A stretch of DNA of 64,000 bases. It comes from Adenophora triphylla var. japonica. Its lineage: Eukaryota; Streptophyta; Magnoliopsida; Asterales; Campanulaceae. The notes beneath the pieces are model-generated. The model worked only from the letters and a program-made list of their open reading frames with translations, was not told where the DNA came from and ran no database searches. The position numbers and the translations under genes were made by a program. Below, one piece after another: positions 20,662 through 33,480 of this stretch (the first letter of the stretch is position 1; every line of letters starts with the position of its first letter). The DNA lies in the NCBI GenBank assembly GCA_022495995.1, contig JAFEMH010002564.1, forward strand, positions 267,138-331,137, in the 5' to 3' direction.

Positions 20662-22731
20662 TGTAAGTACCCAAATCCGGATCGTCCAAATCCGTCAGAA
20701 AGTTAACCGAAATTCGTTAAATGGCTTGCTCCAGGTTAATCGGAACTCGTTAAACTCCCCGTTGCCATGCAAACGAGACGTCCCCGGACTGCCCCGTGCA
20801 TCCCGACGTCGAACCGTACTTAACACGTGTCATCTCACGTAAAAGTACGTCTTTCCCGGAAAAACGCACTTTCCGGCACTTTCCGGGGGCATTTCGAACA
20901 TTTTCCGGACTGTTATTTTAAAAAACGGACAAAACCGGGACCGGGGAACGAACTCCCACATGGCTGGTGACTCAGAGGGCACGTGGAAGCCATACCACCT
21001 CCCTCTAGTCACTCTTCAATCACAAATCAAGGCCAAAAGACCAAAATACCCCTGATTTGCAAACCAAGTCCGGCCGGACTCCCTGTGCACATTTTCTGAA
21101 ATTGCCAGCAAGTCCTTCAAATTCTCAAAATACCACAAAACCCCCTGGATTCAGGCAAAGTCCGTTCGGACTCCTACTGCATTTTTCACCTATAAATAGA
21201 AATGGCTGTCAAAGCCATAAGAAGAGTTTTTTACCCCAAAATTTCACCATCCTCACGGCCTAAACTGGTTTACACCCCTTCCGAGCTTCCGTTCTGCCTC
21301 GATTCGCGTGAAACCTTCGTATTTCGATCAAATACGCCTCTTACTACTTTGAAACAACCTTTCGAACTACTTTCCGTGTCCCGTACACACCTTCCGAGCC
21401 AAAGGAGTCGACCCTAGCCATAGGTATAACTCCCTCTCTCTAAATCTCTCGTTCCGTCTCGGTTTATGCACCAGTCGCTACAACCGTTTCGAACATCGTT
21501 ATCGAAATGTAGACGCCTCCGTCTAACGGGGTCCGATACGTTTTAGCCCCTCGATCCTCTTCTCTTTCCGTAAGAGAAGTAATCACGGGTTAAAACGGCG
21601 TTCCGACCCCGTTCCGTTTACTTTTATGTTATTTACCAATTCCGGATCGATCGATCCGTTGATCATCATTTAATTCCTGTCATTTACAAATCCGAGCCGA
21701 TTGGCCTCGTTGATCGTCATTTACAATTCCGAGCCGATTGGCCTCGTTGATCGTCATTTACGATTCCGGATCGTTTGATTCCGTTGACACTGCTTTAAAT
21801 ACTGTCATTTACAAGTCCGACTCGTTTGGATCGTGATAGTATTTACTTTTCAAAGTCCGAGTCGCAACCCGATTCGTTGATCGCATATCATTTAAAACGC
21901 TTTTTTTCCGTAAAAATCGTTAACAATGTAATGCACGGTTCAAAACCGGAGTTCGCCCGTCGAACTCTCTTTCAAAACGCGCGACATGACGTTTGGCCTC
22001 CAAACGCTCATCTTCAAACTAAAAGCCGCCATTTGACATTTCAAATCATTTAATACGCATTTTTCCCGTAAAAATCGTTAACAATGACATTCTCGGTTCA
22101 AAAAACCGGAGTTCGACCTTCGAACTCCTTTTCAACTCAAAATCGACGTTTGCCACGCGAACACTCTTTTCAACTCAAAATCGACGTTTGCCACGTGAAC
22201 GCTCATTTCAAACTCAAAATCGACGTTTGCCACGCAAACGCTCATTTCAACTCAAAACCGACGTTTGTCATTCAAACGCTCGTCTTTTCAAACAAGGTCA
22301 CCTAATCAACGTTTGACATTCAAACCAAGATTAAGCTTGTCATTCAAGCCCCCATTTCAAAACACACACACACACACGATTTTGAGAAAGGTAGAAAGAC
22401 TCGTCATGCGAGGCATTTCGGGCGATCTCGTCATACTCTACCCGAAACGTAACGTGACCTCCGAACCTAACAATCTCTGGTACTAAAAGCTTTTTACTCG
22501 TTTTTGCTGCCAATAAAAATGATCCCCATTTTCAAAGCTTTTTCCTAAGTTTTTGCTACCAATAAAAACGACACCATTTTCAATAGCCGTTTCTCAACGT
22601 TTGGGCTCAAAATACAAAAACCGCGTGGCGACTCCTCATTTTTTCCTTCCCATGAAGCGAGGTCTCAGACACCAACCCTCCGCGAAAGACAACCGCGTTT
22701 CCCGCCCCGCGCGAAATCCCGGGTAATTTCA
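20662..22731 (+). repeat. 3' LTR of X1 (2070 bp)
   Basis: The same structure as the 5' LTR, differing by scattered substitutions and short indels. It has four instead of five of the ~38-bp units (about 22135-22290), which accounts for most of the length difference. TATA box at 21190-21199; PBS-like motif at 22626-22635. Confidence 0.93.
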
Positions 22732-22736
22732 CATAG
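22732..22736. repeat. Target-site duplication of X1, right copy (CATAG)
   Basis: CATAG follows the terminal TTTCA of the 3' LTR and matches 15539-15543. Confidence 0.95.
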
Positions 22737-24400
22737 CTTCCACCCAGCTTGGATCAGCAAGGGCTTCTTAAGTCTTTTGAGGCTCAATATCAGACACCAT
22801 AGCTGAAGAGAAAAGATTTTCATCAAAGTCCTTGTTCAGATTTCTGGTCACTCTGGGTCTAAAGACATCACCAATGACATTATCAAGAGGATGGTCACGA
22901 TGAGGTATAACTTCTCTTGGAAGGTCTTGTCTTACTGATTCTTGTCTTAAGGATTCTAGAGGAGGTTCAGAATCAGCAGCAGATTTGGAAGATGATATAA
23001 TGAAAGGAATAGGAGAGATAGGATGATTTGGACTTTGAGTGGATTTGGAATTTGATTGAGGAATATTTGGTATAGGAGGATGAATTACTGAAATTGGATT
23101 TGGGCTAGGATTCATTGGCACTGATTGAGAAGAATCACCAGAGGCATTTAAAGGATTATCAGCAGGACGATTTCTTGTTGAGGAAGGAAAGATATCTGCT
23201 GGGTCTTCTGCAACAACAAAAGGATCTTGCACATTATCTGCAGATTGATTAGAGTTACTAGATTCACCTGTCTCAAAACCACTAGATTGGTTAGCACTAT
23301 TTGGAGTCTGGTCAGACTCTAACAAATCAAATTCATCAAAGGTTACATGAACAGATTCAACAATTTTCAAAAGTTTCTTATTGAAAACTCGAAAGGCCTT
23401 ACTATGTTTTGAGTAGCCGACAAAAATGCCTTCATCAGCTTTTTCATCAAATTTACCTCGGTGCTCTCTTCCGTTGTAAAGTACATAACATTTTCATCCG
23501 AAGATTTTGAAGAATCCAATATTGGGTACTCGGCCTCTCCAGAGTTCATAAGGAGTCTTATTATGGAATTTGTTGATGTGAGATCTGTTCTGAGTGAAGC
23601 AGGCGGTATGAATGGCTTCTGCCCAGAAATATTTCGGCAACCTGGCTTCAGAAATCATGGTCTTACCGGCTTCAATAAGCGTCCTATTCTTTCTCTCAAC
23701 TACACCATTTTGTTGAGGTGTACCAGCAGCGGAGAAATTATGGTCTATACCATGATCATCACAATATCGAGCGATACCATTGTTTGTAAATTGAGTCCCA
23801 TTGTCTGATCTCATGCTAACAATATCGCTCTCTTTCTGAGTCTCAGAAAGCGATCAATAACTTGGTGGCAACAAGATATATATCATCTTTGTTCTTTGAA
23901 AGCTTCCACCCAAGTATATCCGGAATAGTCATCTACTACGACTCAAGGTATATCTACTTCCCCCGAGGGCCGGGCTTGGCACGTGGTTGTGGGGCCAAAT
24001 AGATCCATATGTAACATTTGAAGGCACCTAGAAGTTGACATGCAGGTCTTGATCTCGAAAGAGGATTTGTGTTGTTTTCCCAACCGGTAAGCTCGCACTT
24101 CTTTCCGTGATCGTGGGACACTTTTGGAAGACCGGTTGCCAATCCGGACCGGCAAGCTTGGATATTGATTTGAAGTTTAAGTGACTGAGTCTCTTGTGCC
24201 ATAGCCATGAGTTCTCACTGATATTCTTAGCTACAAAACAGATATTAGTAACACCAGTAATAGCACTTAAGTCTACTGCATAAATGTTACCTTTTCGTTT
24301 GGCAGTGAGAAGAGTTTCATTTGAGGCAATGTCTTTTATATAGCAACTTGAAGTAGTAAAGATACATTGCATTCCTCTATCACGCATTGTGATATGGAGA
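22737..24400 (-). pseudogene. pol: Copia integrase and integrase-RT linker of element S
   Basis: Minus-strand integrase pieces sit in order: zinc-finger motif LWHKRLSHLNFKSISKLAG near 24175-24235; the first catalytic block ending in HMDLFGPTT near 23990; MRSDNGTQFTNNG at 23814 downward; and NGVVERKNRTL with the catalytic Glu near 23690. The 23494-23814 segment (106 aa) is clean, but there are frame breaks before 23814 and after 23494. The 22768-23370 segment is a Ser/Pro/Asn-rich linker leading to RVTRNLNKDFDENLF and then to the RT start. An in-frame TAA lies a few codons before the X1 junction. The domain order is normal for copia; the breaks make it a probable pseudogene. Confidence 0.85.
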
Positions 24401-24686
24401 GAAGGTTATGTTTGAGTCCATCCACCAAAGAGACCTTCGTACGAGAATCGCACCTCTAATGATGGTTCCACATCCAATTATTTTACCTTTTCCATTGTCA
24501 CCAAAAACTACGTGGAGGACACGATGCGTCAACAATATCAGCAAGGAGATCGGCACGGCCAGTCATGTGTCTGGAACAGCCACTATCCAAAATCCATACA
24601 TCTTTGCTGGCATCAGTCGAGGCCATAAAGCATACCTGCAAGTTAAACATGCTTATGGTCCCCCTTTATTCACTGGGTCCAAGAGG
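24401..24686 (-). pseudogene. Copia aspartic protease of element S (fragment)
   Basis: Reading the minus strand near 24541-24597 gives WILDSGCSRHMTGRADLL, the classic copia protease active site (DSG with the following HMTG). Flanking sequence is out of frame with gag upstream and with integrase downstream. Its position between the gag zinc knuckle and the integrase zinc finger is as expected. Confidence 0.75.
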
Positions 24687-27051
24687 TTAGTTCCTCTTGG
24701 GCAGCCATATCTGGCCGCCACTAGAGGCCTTAGCCACTGTGGGTCCTGAAAGGCTTTTCAAGAGGCATTCATGAGCATGATGACCATAATCTAAACAATT
24801 ATCACATCTTACTTTGCTGTTTGACTGAGTAGTCGGAAAGACACCACTAGATTTAGTCATTGCATCATTAGGCTTAGGAGAATCAGCAGACACGAACTTA
24901 GGGACTTTGTAAGTACTGGTTTTGCCCTTCTTGCCTTTCTGCTTGCCTTTGCCAGTCACCTTTGGGGGAGACTGTTCATCGGCAGCTGAATCAAGAGTGG
25001 CAATACCAGCTTTGCTGATGCATTTACTTTTAATGTCTTCATCCGCAGAATCATTATCAGCAATCTTAATTCCCTTTTGTACGTACCTGACTTTCTCCAT
25101 TTCCTTGTAGTTAGGATACTTCATTGCTACAGCATTATATTTTTGCTTGGTATCCTTATGCAATGAGTTAATCGAGTTGTTTTCAGCCTTCTTGTCCTTT
25201 TTCTCGATTCTGAGAGGCATCGGTACGCACGATCGCTATCGCTGGTTTCAAATCCTATCCCATGTTGATTATTTTTAGGACAAATTTGGGTTGCATTAAT
25301 CGCAATTTTAGCAGCGTTAGGTTTTGAAAAAGTATCAATGGTTTTCATAAGAGAATCATTTCTTTGAGCTAAATCTTTAATCGTGGCAGTGTGTACTTTT
25401 GCTCGCTTTTGAGATCCGTGTTTTCAATTTTAAGCCGATCGAACTCACTCGCTTTTGTTTTTAAAGAATCAAGTTCAGTTTTGAGTGAGTCTCTTTCACC
25501 AGAAACTAAACTGAAATCAACAGTCAATATTTCATGAACACTACTCAACTTTTCATAATCAATAAAAAGTTCATCCATGGTCTCTATCATCTCAGCTTTA
25601 GATATCTCAGGAAGAGGGTCGGTTGTGTTTCTTTTGGCTGAGTGATCTTTTGGTTCAGGAGAGAAGTTGGGTAGGGATGAGATGGGTTTGGCAAGATTTC
25701 TTGAAATACTTGGGAGTTTGGTAAAGGATAGCTTCTTTTCGAAGGATTGTGGAGGACTTGGTTCGGTTGCATAGGAGGCAATGGGTCCACACTGTCCATA
25801 GAGTGAGGTTCCAACTTGATGAACCTTATAACCATAAGGATTGACTGCATTGACTTTAACTTCTTGGAATGAATGTCTTGCTGGTCTTTCTTTCCTTGAT
25901 GATCTTCTTGGAGGAGTTGCATCCCTGTGAATAGGAGTTGGTAGATCTAGTGCTATTTCATCATCGGCATCCAGGGCAACAAAACTTATATCAGCATCTT
26001 CATTGTCATCAGCAGGCGCCTTCACCTTCTCGAGCCGCTTTCACACCGATCGGCATAGCTTTCTTCAGGCTTGCCAAGAATCTAACATAGCTTCGGACTT
26101 TGGATGTCTTTGGTTTACCGATTTCCCGACATACTCATATTTTGGTGGACATTTAGATGCAAAATGTCCAGTGTTTTCGGCGCTTAAAACATACCAAGTC
26201 TCCTTTCTGTTCTTTCCATCGCCAGCTAGTAGAAGGCTTATGGTTGTTGGTGGTTCTATGGAAGGGAGTAGTAAATGGTTTGTTTTGATTTGGTTTGCTG
26301 TCTTTTTGCATATTCTTGAAGTTTTTGAACTTTCGATAGTTTTTGGCAAATGCAGCAAATTCATCTTCTTCCACATGAGGCTCAGGAGGGCTTTCAAGTG
26401 TTTTGTTACAGCAAGGGCTTTGGCATTGAATAGTAGGAGGATAAGGAGTAGGAATTTGAGATATCTGAGTCTGTGCTGAGAGAGACATGCATTTGAAGTT
26501 TTTATCTAGAACATTAAGTTTTTGTAGTTCTCTCTCATACAGAAATAGACTAGACACAATATTTTGAATAGAAGTAGTATTTAAATCTCTAGCTTCTCTG
26601 AGAACAGTGACCTTGGTATGATATATACTTCCTAAAGCACTTAGAAAACGTATATTCAGGTCTTTTATAGTATATACTTTACCAAGAGAAGCACATAGAT
26701 TACTTACCTCGCAGAATCGATCATATGCTGTTCTGAGTGATTCGCCATCTGACTTTTTGAAGGATTAGAACTCAGCAATTGCATCATAAAGCCTGTTGTC
26801 CTTGGTGCGAGCATCTCCTTCGAAGTATTCAAGGAGCTTGTTCCAGCATTCTTGTGCCGTGTAACACAAGTCAATGAGCTTGTACTGTTTGTCGTCTAGA
26901 CCACAAGAGATAATGTGGCTGGCTTTCCCATCAAGAGCATATGTTAATTTATCTTCGTCAGTCCATTCATCTCTTGGTTTTTCGACCAGAGTTTTCGTAA
27001 CTTGAACATCTGTTTCTTGTTCATCATCAGCGTCGGCATGCTGAAATTACT
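24687..27051 (-). pseudogene. gag: Copia gag of element S (N-terminus cut by X2, several frame breaks)
   Basis: Minus-strand reading from 27051 starts inside the gag core (EKPRDEWTDEDKLTYALDGK in one frame). It continues through the capsid-like region to FLYERELQKLNVLDKNFKCM near 26500. A CCHC knuckle (CFK..K.GHFASKC) at about 26150-26200 is split between two frames. A Ser/Lys-rich region follows (25369-26025), then 24687-25220 with a second, intact knuckle CDNCLDYGHHAHEC near 24770-24815. The long gag with a large C-terminal extension and two knuckles is consistent with SIRE. X2 begins at 27052 and removes the N-terminal part and start codon from the window. Confidence 0.82.
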
Positions 27052-27372
27052 CGGGATTTCGCGCGGGAGCGCAAAACGCGGTTGTCTTTCGCGGAGGGTT
27101 GGTGTCTGAGACCTCGCTTCATTGGGAAGGAAAAAATGAGGAGACGCCACACGGTTTTTGTATTTTGAGCCCAAACGTTGAGAAACGGCTATTGAAAATG
27201 GTGTCGTTTTTATTGGTAACAAAAACTTAGGAAAAGGCTTTGAAAATGGGGATCATTTTTATTGGCAGCAAAAACGAGTAAAAAGCTTTTAGTACCAGAG
27301 ATTGTTAGGTTCGAAGGTCACGTTACGTTTCGGGTAGAGTATGACGAGATCGCCCGAAACGCCTCGCATGAC
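27052..27372 (-). repeat. X2 3' LTR, distal 321 bp (left of C)
   Basis: Begins tgaaattactcggg, the complement of the X1 LTR end, and is nearly identical to X1 17326-17646 in reverse. The PBS-like motif here has one change (27140-27149). C inserts after CATGAC at 27367-27372. Confidence 0.9.
27368..27372. repeat. Target-site duplication of C, left copy (ATGAC)
   Basis: ATGAC directly before TGTAAG; partner at 45347-45351. Confidence 0.95.
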
Positions 27373-28976
27373 TGTAAGTACCCAAATCTGGCTCATGCCT
27401 TCCGGTTAATTTTCCCGACATTTTCGGTAAGTTTTCCGGTAATTCCCCAGACCTTCCCAGCGTTCCGGGAGCATTCCGGAACTGTTTTTAATTAAATTAG
27501 GGCTGAAGGGAATCCTTCCTAATTAAGAAACACGTTTTTCTTAATTAGGAAGAGCCTTCTAGAATAATGCCACCTTGCATGGTTCTAGAATGCTGAGTCA
27601 TTCAGGATAAGACCGCACGGCCTCATTTGCAAAGGACCTGCAGCCGCACGGCTTCATTAGCCTTATCCAGATTACCTATAAATAGAGGCCTCCTCTACCC
27701 ATTTCAAAAAAACAACAAGACACACAATAGAGATACAATACACTCACAAACACAATCAGTACGTGAAGAACACCCTCAAGGCTCAAGAAGGCGAAGAAGA
27801 AGCTCAAGAAGCCATCTCCTCCTCCTTCAAGACCCAAGACGAACCTCTCCTCCTAGCTCCGTCCGAAGAAGCGAAGGAAACGATTGGTAACCTCGCACGC
27901 CCTAACCTTGCATTTTAATTGATATACTTGCTCATTGCATTCATATATCTTGCTTGGGACTTGGCATTTATTCATAAAGATCATTTCTTTATCATTCCCC
28001 TTCCCCTTTGCATGCATTAAGACCTCATTTGTCATAAAAATGTAGTCTTTTTCATAAAGGTGCATCCTTTGCACCTAAAACCCCTATTTTCCAATAAAAA
28101 TGTTATCTTTATGCATCATTTGCATATAAAGATCAAATCTTTTTCAATAAAAATGCATCCTTTGCATCAAAACCCCTTTTTCAATGCATCATTTGCATAA
28201 AAATCCTATCTTTATGCATCATTTGCAATAAAGATCCTTTCTTTAAATCAAAAAGCATCATTTGCAAACATAAAATGTCATCTTTTCATTAAAGAGTCAT
28301 TTTTCATCATGCATTCCCCCTTTCCCCAACCTTGGAACGGACCGTGTAAAAGTTCTCATCTTTGCATCGTTCCTTCCATTAAAGGTTCATGATTTCTTTA
28401 GGAAAAGGATAACCTTGAACCCTATATCTCCGATTATCGCTTAAGAATGAGTATGAAGCCTCTATACGAGCTCGACCGTCTTAAAGCGTAGGATTGATGG
28501 GCTAAGGACATTCCTTCCTAAAGAACCTCATCTTTGACCACAAAGAGAGTCATTCTCTCGATCACGCAAGTCCCGAGGGTCCCGAGGTTAAAATGCGATG
28601 ATCACAAGTCACAAGATGAGGACGGGATCATAATCCCAAATACATAAATTCCAAGGAATCCCGAGCGACAACCAACAAATGGTTTGTACGTCCGGAAGAT
28701 AACTTGGGACATTTCCCCCTTTTACTCTCAAACACATGCACACAAAGAAAGCACGCAAGCAAGCACGATTGATGAAATCTTGGGAGACTTGCTCCGGCAA
28801 GGCACTTTGGGTGAACGCCAAACGTTCTTCCCAAGGGGTAACTTAACCTCCGAACCCATAATACCTTTTTTTCAAAGTTTTGAGGTAATCAAAATGGCGT
28901 GGCGACTCCGTTTTTCAAATAACTCGGATGTCTTCAAACTCGCGTGAACACCAAAAATTTGGGGCACACATTCACA
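27373..28976 (+). repeat. 5' LTR of C (1604 bp)
   Basis: Starts TGTAAGTACCCAAATCTGG and ends GGGGCACACATTCACA. CCGCACGG palindrome cores lie at 27613-27620 and 27644-27651, with a TATA box at 27676-27685. A long region with repeated tgcatc/atttgca words follows (27950-28320), then a PBS-like TGGCGACTCC at 28900-28909. A small + frame at 28684-28947 is not regarded as a gene. Confidence 0.95.
27613..27685 (+). promoter_or_regulatory. LTR promoter of C: two CCGCACGG palindromes and TATA box
   Basis: GCCGCACGGC-type sites at 27613-27620 and 27644-27651; CTATAAATAG at 27676-27685, 24 nt after the second core. 3' LTR equivalents: 43988-43995, 44019-44026 and 44051-44060. Confidence 0.75.
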
Positions 28977-28979
28977 GTT

Positions 28980-28997
28980 TGGCGACTCCGCTGGGGA
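28980..28997 (+). other. Primer-binding site of C
   Basis: TGGCGACTCCGCTGGGGA three bases after the LTR end, the same 18 bases as B. Confidence 0.85.
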
Positions 28998-30726
28998 TAT
29001 CCCAAAGGAGAAAAGCTTCTATTTTCAAAACAAACTAAAATCGATACTTGGTATATAGGTGGAAACCACTTGCCTTTCCTGTACACTCCCTGACGTGGGA
29101 GTTGGGATAACCGGTGGTTTAACAATCCACGTACCATTATCCCTTTTCGAAAAAAACAATTTTGAAAAAAATAAAGAAAGCTTTTCCCTTTGAGCGGGTT
29201 AGACTCCCGTCGTCGATTTCATTAATCGTGCTTGCTTTCTTTACCTTGCATTGCATCATTTGCATCTTGGAATTTGTGCATACTTTGAAAACGGGAAACA
29301 ACCCGAAAAATAGCAAAAGGAGTGGAACCTGGAAAATTGATCCATGCAGTCGTACGGCTCAATCCTCCTTTGATTCTGACCGGCGACCTCAGGGCAATTC
29401 CACCAGGAAAATCATGGTTAATCTGGCAGCCCTAGCAGCTTGGGGCTACTCACCCATGACTCGACCGGGGCTCCCTTAAAATTTACGTGCTTATGTGTTG
29501 CATTTTCCCCGTCCCGAAAATCATTCCTTTAAAACACATTTATGAAAATCTCGTTTTAACTCAAAAAGGAACATTTTTAGGAGACCGCACACTACGCGCA
29601 CTCCGATATATACTGTACACTTTTGCACGCACGTCCTTCAAACCCGAGGGTGGTTCCACTGCAGCCACGGACAGCCTTACGATGCTCCCGGCGCGCACGG
29701 AATCATCCCAACCTCCCCATGGCAGCCATTGTCGACCAATGCACCCGTGTCACACGTTTCAAAAACCGTGACTTTTGGTTGGTTTTTGGTCTAGTCCGTG
29801 TCATATAGCCCAGCTTGCATACCCACGTAAAGGTCAAGCCTTAGCTCATAACGGAAGCCAAGATTGTCGCTCAAGCGAAATTCCCGCCGAAATTCCGACA
29901 AGGAAAAATCGGTGGGATCTTGACTCCGACATTGACTATTGACCTTGACCCGCACCGGAATGCGTAAGAGTCAAGACCAAGTCTTTGCCAAAAATCAAAA
30001 GATCTTTCGCTCAAGCGAAGCTCGCCAAAATTCCGACAAGGAAAAATTGGCAAGATCTTAACCGCATTGACTTCGATTCCGACTCACGCACTACGTATGC
30101 AACGAAGTTCAATGTGACACCGTGTCATCCGGCTTTTACCGCCCGACCCATGCCTATTATTCTCTCGGATATTACCGAAGGTCGAAACCGTCATTCGCTC
30201 AAGCGAAACTCGCCAAAGATCCGTCAAGGCAGTAGAGACGAGACTTTCCCAAGATTGCCTTGACTATAATCCGCACGTCGTGCGTTGAAAAGTCCTATGA
30301 CCCGCTAGACCCGATAGGAGCGTTTTTACTCCTCGGTCGGTGGGATCCGCGTGCCCTATAGGACCCTCGCCCCGGGCCGTCCACCCCGGGAGGTCGAAAT
30401 ACAGTGGAATACGAGGGGCTTATAGACGTAGTGACGGAACCCACCGATCCAGATCTAGAGTAGTTGTGAAAAAGAAGGGCGTAACCCCTTTTCCAACCAA
30501 ATAGATATTAATAAAAGACACTGTTTTAAGTAAACTTGAAGATTCTAATTTGCATATCGCCCGAGCCTTCAAATTTAAACACCTACCCCGAGTCTAAACC
30601 TTTCCTATCCCTTTCCCGCAGCCGAGAAAGAAGTGGGTGAGAATACCGGTCGCCGACTTGTTAGCACGTAATCCTCGCACGCCCGCTGTAATCCTCGCTT
30701 TCATCGGGCCCGTAGAGTCAAAATGG
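28998..30726 (+). other. 5' leader of C
   Basis: Non-coding. It contains CACACTACGCGCAC (29588-29601) and three diverged repeats opening TCGCTCAAGCGAA (near 29870, 30007 and 30193), each followed by a CGACAAGG-like block and a TTGAC-rich stretch. The structured block is at 30335-30449. A possible 92-nt intron (30530-30621, GTAAAC to CCCGCAG) is followed by a candidate gag ATG at 30732. Confidence 0.6.
30335..30449 (+). promoter_or_regulatory. Conserved leader RNA structure, element C copy
   Basis: Outer stem 30335-30349 (GGTCGGTGGGATCCG) with 30435-30449, one A.A mismatch and one G-U. Inner stem 30356-30369 with 30412-30425. The CCCGGG repeat between them can form a hairpin or a kissing dimer. 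Confidence 0.65.
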
Positions 30727-32116
30727 CCGATTTGACAGAGAACAGGCTTGGTTTGGGTAACCGCATGACTAGGGAAGAAGAGCTAACCTTAGCCCCGGAA
30801 AACAGCCGTAAGGCTCCATGAGGAACAAAGAAGCCACGCTCATTGAAGCGCTTCGTCGTCATGGAGTTCAAATAGTGGTCGAGCCCAACGGTTCCTTGGT
30901 GATGATAGAAGATTGAGCCTCCGTGGCGCCCATCTCAGCTCCATCAACCTATAACCAATGCCCTCCTCCATCCTCATACGATCCCTTATCCAGATTACCC
31001 TCTTCAGCCCTTTCCAACATCTCAAGCCACCAGATCCCGACACCCTCACCTCCTCAAATGAGACCCAGCTTTGTTCCCTATCACCGTAAAGCAAACGCCT
31101 CGCCTATCCCTAAGCATGCAGCCTCTCGCATTACCCCATGGGATTCGCTCCCTCTCCTCGCATGGGCCATCCTGCATTCCCTAGGCCTCAAAATCAGCTC
31201 AATGATCCTTTCAATTCATGTCCTCGCCACAAAGCAGATCTTCCACCTCCAACTTTGCCAACAAGCATTCCCAGGAGGTTCCGTATCCTTTTCCTACTTC
31301 GGAAATTATGAGCCTAATTCCTATGCCTCCGCCAGCCTCACGGAACACGGGACCCGGTCAAGTTTACACTTATTTCCCTCCAAAGATCCCCAAGCCTCGT
31401 ACCGCCTACCACCGTGCCACCTACTATCCTTCCACCCAAATCGCATAAGCCTTCTCCGAATCAAGCAATCCTAAACCATCCCCCGACTCCGACATGGCTT
31501 GGCTAATGGAACAAGTTAGGTCCATGCAAGAGAAGTTTGGGGAAATAGACACCAAGAGGACAAAGATACCGTATCACCGATCCCAAAGAAAGTTGTCCCT
31601 CTCCCTCCAAAATTCCGAATGCCGTAAATTGAAAAGTTCAACTAAGCACCGATTGTCCCCTGACTCACATTGAAAGCTACATTCTTGCCATGAGAGCCAA
31701 AGATTGTACACAAAGAACAAATGGCCGATCATTTTCAGCTTATCATTAAAAGGTTCACTTCTTAGGTGGTTCCCGCATGTGAAACCAGAGGCCCGAGCTA
31801 CTTGGGACCAGATCAAGGAAGCGTTCCTAGAAAAGTATAAGGCCAATTTGAATTGGGAAACCAGCCGTAATGACCTACAGTGGTACCCTACAACGTTCGA
31901 TGAGCCAGTAAGTGAATTCTACAAGAGATGGAATTGGAAGCTCATGAAATGATGACCCCACTCAATGAAGAGGAACAGATGGAGATCTTCCAATCTTTCT
32001 TGAAACCTCAACTAAGAGTTCAACTTGGCAATTACTACTATCCCGACCTTCGGGCAATGGTAAATGCCGGCACCAAGTTTGAGAATGCCTTCAATATGGC
32101 CCTCGACCACGAATGA
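30727..32116 (+). pseudogene. gag: Gypsy gag of C, several frames
   Basis: A possible N-terminus MADLTENRLGLGNRMTREEE begins at the ATG near 30724-30732. It is followed by a Pro/Ser-rich region (30923-31474) interrupted by stops. The capsid-like core is clear at 31704-32116: FSLSLKGSLLRWFPHVKP, ATWDQIKEAFLEKYKANLNW, SEFYKRWNWKL, NEEEQMEIFQSFLKPQLRVQ, YYPDLRAMVNAG. It matches A and the general retrotransposon gag family. Confidence 0.75.
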
Positions 32117-33480
32117 ATGCGCTCTACCGCTACAAAGCACCTGTCAAATGCCCCAAACTGCCACCGTGAAAGGAAAAGAAGTGATTGGCGCCGTTAATTA
32201 CATTCGTAATGAGAAAGGGATGTAATGCACGCCAAGCCGCCGCAAAGCCAAAGCTCCCTTTCTATACCGCTCAAGATTTCGAATGCCACTAGAAAAGGTC
32301 TTCGACGATTTGGTAGCCCAAGGACTCATCGTACCTTTGAAAACTCGGAAACCCAGAACCCCAAAGACGTAATGGACGAGACCAAACACCGCCGCTACAC
32401 AATTATCATGGCCATAACACTAATGATTGCACCTACCTCGAAGCTCCCGATCTCTCGCCTAGTTGAAGAAGGCAGTTAGAACCACCCTGGGGTCCCAATG
32501 TGGTCAAGAATCCTCTTCCCGCTAACAATCGAGTCAACATGATCGAGTTCGGAGGAACGAATGGAAATGGTTTTGGAAATCCAGAGGTCATAGATATCCC
32601 GAAATTCAATATTCCTTATGCCGAATTACAAGGGAAATGGAAAGATCTCGATTAATGCCGCCGCCACGAGGGACAGCTGACCCATAGTCGGAACCGATTT
32701 CATTAATGTTGTCGAGCTCGGCCTACTTTTCTACGACATCGAACCAAGAACCATGGTCAAGATTACGTAAGAAAGGCTCACTTATGAAGATTGCGAGTTT
32801 GAAGTAAAACAAGCCATGTTAATGAAAGTCTCTCCGTAACCCTTCATCACCCATGACGAGCATAATGTATTTGTAATGGCTCTTACTACTCCCGAGGATC
32901 ATTCCCAATCCCCGTTTGGGAAAAGGTAGAGAGAAGAGTGAACAAGCCGAAGACTTTTGGGATGAAGAGAGCCGTATCTCGATGCCGAAAGCACAACCGG
33001 TCCTACCGCCCTGCAGGTACAAATGGATAAAGTTAAGTTCGTAAAGGAGATTCCGCCGTATCGCCCGAGCACTTCCTATGGAATTGGTGTCGACAAAGGC
33101 AATAATGATCCGCAGAGTGCACAATCAAATGACAACGCCGACAAGACCGCTACTCCCTGTGGCAACAAAGAAGAAGGAGCGAGATCCCGCCCAACCTCGT
33201 CAAGTCCCCTCGAGTCAATAAGTAGCGTAGGTCCAGAGTCGTTGTTGTATATTCAATGAGTCAGAATCTTTGATTTCCAGCCCTCGTAGTCATCCGAAGG
33301 CCTCACGCCCGAGGATTATGAAAATGTAATCGATGTCATCTTTCCCCTTATCTTGAATGAAATGACAAATCTTTCGATTATCCTCTTATTGCCAACTTAA
33401 CAAATGATAAATTAACTCAAAACTTAACAATAGTTAATAATGAATCATTTGAACAAGATGCAAACACACTAAACGAACAA
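32117..33480 (+). pseudogene. Element C gag-pol junction, protease not recognised
   Basis: Short open pieces only. I find no DNG/DSG motif and no LLGRPW, so the protease is lost or unreadable here. FNIPYAELQGKW and MDKVKFVKEIPPYRPSTSYG are visible but match nothing I recognise. From about 33300 the sequence resembles B 61250-61500 (segments with PEDYENVIDVI and NEQYIKEIF). Confidence 0.45.

Larger units (their letters stand above)
15544..22731 (+). mobile_element. Element X1: Tat-type element, short non-autonomous derivative (7188 bp)
   Basis: Two direct LTRs (15544-17646 and 20662-22731) flank a 3.0 kb interior. CATAG is duplicated at 15539-15543 and 22732-22736, and the two halves of the S RT gene meet there. 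The interior has a 34-bp tandem array, antisense exon 1, hairpin and PPT as in X2. It has no gag, RT or integrase, and no primer-binding site after the 5' LTR; a protease fragment in reverse orientation abuts the 5' LTR instead. It must have been moved by another element or been rearranged during reverse transcription. Confidence 0.93.
8842..27051 (-). mobile_element. Element S: SIRE-like Ty1/copia retrotransposon, split by element X1
   Basis: This is a minus-strand copia element read from right to left as gag, protease, integrase, RT-RNase H, a long downstream env-like region, PPT and 3' LTR. That order, plus nearly 5 kb between the RNase H stop and the 3' LTR, fits the SIRE/Maximus lineage. 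X1 (15544-22731, with a CATAG duplication) interrupts it between two adjacent codons of the RT gene. The 3' LTR is cut by element A at 8841/8842 and gag is cut by X2 at 27051/27052, so the 5' LTR and gag start are displaced off-window to the right. Lineage assignment is from remembered family architecture, not a search. Confidence 0.82.

Noticed and set aside
28684..28947. 87-aa frame repeated identically at 45054-45317
   Set aside because: The two copies are the two LTRs of element C, so identity reflects LTR duplication and not protein conservation.
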